This document shows positions 63,563 to 64,000 of a stretch of 64,000 bases of DNA, piece after piece. Made by a program: the position numbers and the translations under genes. Each line of letters starts with the position of its first letter. The first letter of the stretch is position 1. The notes below the pieces were generated by a model, which saw only the letters and a list, made by a program, of their open reading frames with translations, was not told where the DNA came from and made no database searches. Source of the stretch: an uncultured Clostridia bacterium (GTDB taxonomy: Bacteria; Bacillota; Clostridia; TANB77; CAG-508); contig CAKPDN010000001.1 in the NCBI GenBank assembly GCA_934149005.1, forward strand, positions 186,001 through 250,000, written 5' to 3'.

Positions 63563-64000
63563 TTATATATTTTTTATTACAATGACAGTTATATTATCAT
63601 ATCCTCCCCTGTCATTTGCAAGTTGTACTAAATCTTTTGTGGCTTGTTCTATATTTTTGCTTGCCATTTGATATATTGTATCTTGTTCTACTAAATTTGA
63701 TAGACCATCTGAACACATGATTAAAATATCATCTTTTAAAAATCCCTTTACCATTACATCTGGTTCTACAAAAGCATTGCATCCTAGTGCTTTCATTAGC
63801 ATATTTTTTTGAGGATGATGTGCTGCTTGTTCTTTTGTTATTGTTCCTTCTTTTACTAATTTTTGTACATAGCTATGGTCTTGTGTTAATTTTCTTATAA
63901 AGTCTTTTCTTATTCTGTATATTCTACTATCTCCAACATGTCCTATATATACTTTATTATTATATATTAAGCATATTTCTAATGTAGTACCCATTCCCTG
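63563..64000 (-). CDS. PP2C-type serine/threonine phosphatase, N-terminus beyond window
   Basis: The frame enters from the window edge. It carries the PP2C segments GMGTTLEI, GHVGDSRIYRI, LTQDHSYVQ, DDILIMCSDGLSNLV and GGYDNITVIVI (metal-binding Asp residues). The N-terminal ~100 residues are outside. It lies about 50 nt before the PASTA kinase it normally opposes, as in the prpC-prkC pair of Bacillus. Confidence 0.93.
   Translation of the reverse strand, partial: QGMGTTLEICLIYNNKVYIGHVGDSRIYRIRKDFIRKLTQDHSYVQKLVKEGTITKEQAAHHPQKNMLMKALGCNAFVEPDVMVKGFLKDDILIMCSDGLSNLVEQDTIYQMASKNIEQATKDLVQLANDRGGYDNITVIVIKNI

Overview
The window comes from a very AT-rich, low-GC Gram-positive bacterium of the class Clostridia, probably an uncultured gut lineage. 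The signs are strong GGAGG-type ribosome binding sites, AGA as the usual arginine codon, a T-box in front of ileS, a PASTA-domain kinase with its PP2C phosphatase, sortases, a Wzz/BY-kinase/PHP-phosphatase capsule module, and a SCIFF ranthipeptide precursor, which is a clostridial hallmark.

Layout. 1-3277 holds a UPF0182 membrane protein (cut by the window edge) and ftsY. 3469-7302 is a plus-strand accessory island: a PurZ/PurA-like ligase with a Ser where PurA has its catalytic Asp, a SAM methyltransferase, an SPL-type radical SAM enzyme and an EamA exporter. It ends beside a truncated serine recombinase and a tRNA-Thr. 7685-12700 holds a CmpB-family membrane protein, ileS with its T-box and a palindromic repeat, and a frameshifted sortase. 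12781-19346 holds glmM, the capsule tyrosine phosphoregulation trio, a sortase and its apparent LAYTG substrate. 19416-45681 is a large surface-polysaccharide region made of two blocks, each with its own flippase, separated by a DUF4143 ATPase and recombinase debris. The proximal block carries a Dlt-like cassette (adenylation enzyme, carrier protein, MBOAT, SGNH protein). 45829-53687 holds VanZ, small proteins, and a housekeeping operon rsmE - Lys-rich membrane protein - yicC - remA - rpoZ - nucleotide-kinase-like gene, then rubrerythrin and a large unknown protein. 53757-54188 is a 430-bp foldback element. 54234-64000 holds a U32 peptidase, SCIFF, a polymer-forming membrane protein, rpe, rsgA, a prepilin-like gene with a (CT)15 tract, prkC and part of the PP2C phosphatase.

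The most striking observation is about one codon. By eye, in-frame CGG is absent from the roughly 19,000 codons of intact genes, although CGG occurs some 55-60 times out of frame on coding strands. It appears in frame three times in recognisable genes (sortase, rsmE, U32 peptidase). In all three it sits exactly where the conserved reading frame is lost. Skipping the C of CGG restores a full-length protein with Gly at that point, and a zero-frame stop follows within zero to two codons. This suggests CGG is unassigned in this organism and acts as a +1 frameshift signal, much as slow codons do in yeast Ty1/Ty3. Real gene decay or a systematic sequencing artefact remain the alternatives.
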